DNA of 7,192 nt from Lachnospiraceae bacterium UBA1753 (GTDB taxonomy: Bacteria > Bacillota > Clostridia > Lachnospirales > Lachnospiraceae). A program made the position numbers and the translations under genes. Below the pieces are notes generated by a model. It saw nothing but the letters and a program-made list of their open reading frames with translations. It was not told the DNA's origin and made no database searches. Of the stretch, positions 5,668-7,192 are shown piece by piece. Each line of letters starts with the position of its first letter. Within the stretch, counting starts at the first letter, position 1. The stretch spans positions 1-7,192 of the forward strand of contig DCHL01000069.1 of assembly GCA_002317595.1 (NCBI GenBank). The letters are read 5' to 3'.

Positions 5668-6939
5668 ATGAAGGTAGTTGCAATAGTTGCAGAATTTAAT
5701 CCACTGCACAACGGGCATAAGTTTTTAATAGATCATGCAAAAAATATTATGCAGGCAGACTATGTCATTATTATTATGTCCGGAGATTATGTTCAGCGCG
5801 GCGCTCCTGCAATGTTTGACAAGCATACTCGGGCAAAAATGGCACTTCTTTCAGGTGCGGACCTCGTCCTGGAGCTTCCTGTACACTATTCCACAGCCAG
5901 TGCTGAGTACTTTGCAGCCTCAGCAGTAGCCATGGCGGATAAGCTGGGCATTGTTACCCATCTTCTCTTTGGTAGCGAGTGCGGCAGTACAGACACTCTT
6001 GCGCAGATAGCTGATGTCCTAATAAGCGAGCCAGATGGCTTCTCTGATGTACTTCGTGAGAACCTTAAGAAGGGATTAAATTATCCATCCTCACGGCAGC
6101 TTGCATTAAATATGTATTTCAATGAAAGACCTGAAATATCCCTCGCAGCTGAGAATCCAAATAACATCCTGGGAGTGGAATACATTAAGGCATTAAAATC
6201 AAGACACAGTACAATTATTCCCATGACAGTATTAAGACACGGCAAAGGATACCACAGTAATGAAATCACCTGCGATTCACCTGATGGCGCCTATGGGGCT
6301 GCATCTGATTTTGCCTCTGCCCAATCAATCAGAAGGGCAATATGCGAGGGTAATTCAATATCATTTATAAAATCCCAAATGCCTGATTCTGCATTTGAAG
6401 TATTAGGCGATTCCCTTGTCAGAGGAAGGCTTCCGATTACATCAAACAGCTTCTCTCTGCTCCTTAACAGCAAGCTTATTGAGAATTCAGAAGCCGGATT
6501 TGAAGAATATGCTGATGTAAGCAGCGAACTGTCTGACAGAGTACAGAATCAGATCAGGTTCTTTTCAGACTTTGAAGGATTCTGCGAAACACTTAAGACA
6601 AAGAATATGACGCACGCCAGAATAAGCCGTGCGCTTTTACACATCCTTCTATCACTTAAAAAAGCCGACTTTGAGACTTTTGTAGCCAATGACTACCTTG
6701 GATATACATCGGTTCTTGGATTTAGGAAATGCTCTGAACGGATATTTTCAGAAATTAAAACGCAGTCAAAAATAACACTGCTGTCAAAGAACGCCGGAGC
6801 AGAAAATCTTTTGTCAGATATCGATTTAATCCTGTTCAAACAGAACATTGCTGCAACGCAGCTCTACGAGGCTGTTCTCCATGCCACGCATGAATGTCCT
6901 GCAAAAAATATTTACCAGACATCTCCGGTCATAGTCTGA
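5668..6939 (+). CDS. tmcAL: tRNA(Met) cytidine acetate ligase (TmcAL)
   Basis: A 423-aa member of the YlbM/TmcAL family. Known family role: it activates acetate with ATP to acetyl-adenylate and acetylates C34 of elongator tRNA-Met, giving N4-acetylcytidine at the wobble base, which favours AUG over AUA decoding. The N-terminal nucleotidyltransferase fold is clear: VAEFNPLHNGHKFLI with the HxGH motif at His14-His17, then SGDYVQRGAPAMFDKHTRAK (38-57) and GADLVLELP (63-71). The C-terminal part is the family's less conserved helical region. The length is close to the usual ~400 aa. The ATG follows GAGG by six bases. It is divergent from the pta unit; both proteins act around acetate, which may be coincidence. 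It ends before a hairpin terminator. Older annotations call it a nucleotidyltransferase or UPF0348. Confidence 0.94.
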   Translation: MKVVAIVAEFNPLHNGHKFLIDHAKNIMQADYVIIIMSGDYVQRGAPAMFDKHTRAKMALLSGADLVLELPVHYSTASAEYFAASAVAMADKLGIVTHLLFGSECGSTDTLAQIADVLISEPDGFSDVLRENLKKGLNYPSSRQLALNMYFNERPEISLAAENPNNILGVEYIKALKSRHSTIIPMTVLRHGKGYHSNEITCDSPDGAYGAASDFASAQSIRRAICEGNSISFIKSQMPDSAFEVLGDSLVRGRLPITSNSFSLLLNSKLIENSEAGFEEYADVSSELSDRVQNQIRFFSDFEGFCETLKTKNMTHARISRALLHILLSLKKADFETFVANDYLGYTSVLGFRKCSERIFSEIKTQSKITLLSKNAGAENLLSDIDLILFKQNIAATQLYEAVLHATHECPAKNIYQTSPVIV

Positions 6940-6990
6940 CCTTCGAAACATGTGCCACCAGGCGCACCATATAAAAGGGCGTACCACCAA

Positions 6991-7022
6991 AAGGGCCATC
7001 GCAGTTACCTGCGACGGCCCTT
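6991..7022. terminator. Hairpin terminator between convergent genes, probably bidirectional
   Basis: A 13-bp stem with one mismatch (6991-7004 with 7009-7022) closes a 4-base loop (TTAC). On the - strand it runs into TTTTGG and serves the right-edge gene. On the + strand it runs into TTCCTTAATT, a poorer T-run, and serves tmcAL. It lies about 50 bases after the tmcAL stop and about 40 bases after the right-edge gene's stop. Confidence 0.8.
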
Positions 7023-7060
7023 CCTTAATTATCTAAGTATCTATTATCTAAATCTAGAGA

Positions 7061-7192
7061 TTAGTCAACGTTGATTGCCTTACCCTCTGCAAGAGCTGCT
7101 CTTCTAGCTGCCCAACGATTAGCTGCTTCCTGAAGCTGTGCTGCCTGGAATGCTGCGATTGAAGTATCAGCTGCCTGTGCTGCCTGGAATGC
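7061..7192 (-). CDS. C-terminal end of an Ala/Gln-rich repetitive protein (truncated by window edge)
   Basis: The last 43 codons of a gene entering from the right, ending at TAA (7063-7061). The peptide starts AFQAAQAADTSIAAFQAAQ, continues LQEAANRWAARRAALAEG and ends KAINVD. AFQAAQ occurs twice, 13 residues apart, suggesting a tandem-repeat, probably alpha-helical region followed by a basic segment. No family recognised; cellular location cannot be told from this part. The reading is supported by coherent codon use, absence of stops and a terminator just downstream. Confidence 0.65.
   Translation of the reverse strand, partial: AFQAAQAADTSIAAFQAAQLQEAANRWAARRAALAEGKAINVD
7136..7192 (-). repeat. 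Tandem 39-bp period in the right-edge coding region
   Basis: An 18-base string is identical at 7136-7153 and 7175-7192, offset by 39 bases (13 codons), and encodes AFQAAQ both times. The remaining bases of the unit differ. Only two units are visible; more may lie beyond the window. Confidence 0.6.

Overview
The window looks like a chromosomal segment of a low-to-mid GC Firmicute, most likely Clostridia and probably a Lachnospiraceae-like gut or rumen anaerobe. The grounds are a giant 2-hydroxyacyl-CoA dehydratase/activase-type protein typical of strict anaerobes, a Cys4 zinc-ribbon L32 behind a YceD/DUF177 gene, a three-domain S1 protein, the Firmicutes tRNA-modifying enzyme TmcAL, strong GGAGG-type ribosome sites and near-consensus sigma-A promoters. 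The genus assignment is inference.

Layout. Bases 1-1587 (+) hold the C-terminal 528 residues of an acyl-CoA dehydratase activase-related protein, closed by a terminator at 1626-1665. Bases 1666-2306 have no credible protein gene but contain two ~220-nt nested, multi-branched inverted-repeat elements. One is on the + strand (1666-1887) and one on the - strand (1995-2220), facing each other. Read in these senses the two align from end to end and share the same helix order, while the paired positions differ by compensatory changes. They look like two diverged copies of one structured RNA that I cannot name, and this is the main discovery candidate of the window.

From 2307 to 5583 everything runs on the - strand. 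In transcription order there is a promoter (5555-5583), an unknown 65-aa ORF and pta (phosphate acetyltransferase). Next come a perfect-consensus promoter (4253-4281), yceD, rpmF (L32; too short for most ORF callers) and a terminator (3495-3527). Last come a further promoter (3465-3493), a ~160-nt leader with three hairpins, one overlapping the ribosome site, and the S1-domain gene. The acetate kinase gene that often follows pta is absent here.

Divergent from pta, tmcAL (5668-6939, +) encodes the enzyme that uses acetate and ATP to make N4-acetylcytidine in elongator tRNA-Met. It ends at a hairpin (6991-7022) that probably serves both strands. The right edge (7061-7192, -) carries the last 43 residues of an Ala/Gln-rich repetitive protein that I do not recognise.

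Functionally the segment mixes acetyl-phosphate/acetate metabolism (pta), an acetate-dependent translation step (tmcAL) and ribosome components (YceD, L32, S1), with a structured-RNA island at the convergent 3' ends of the dehydratase and S1 genes.
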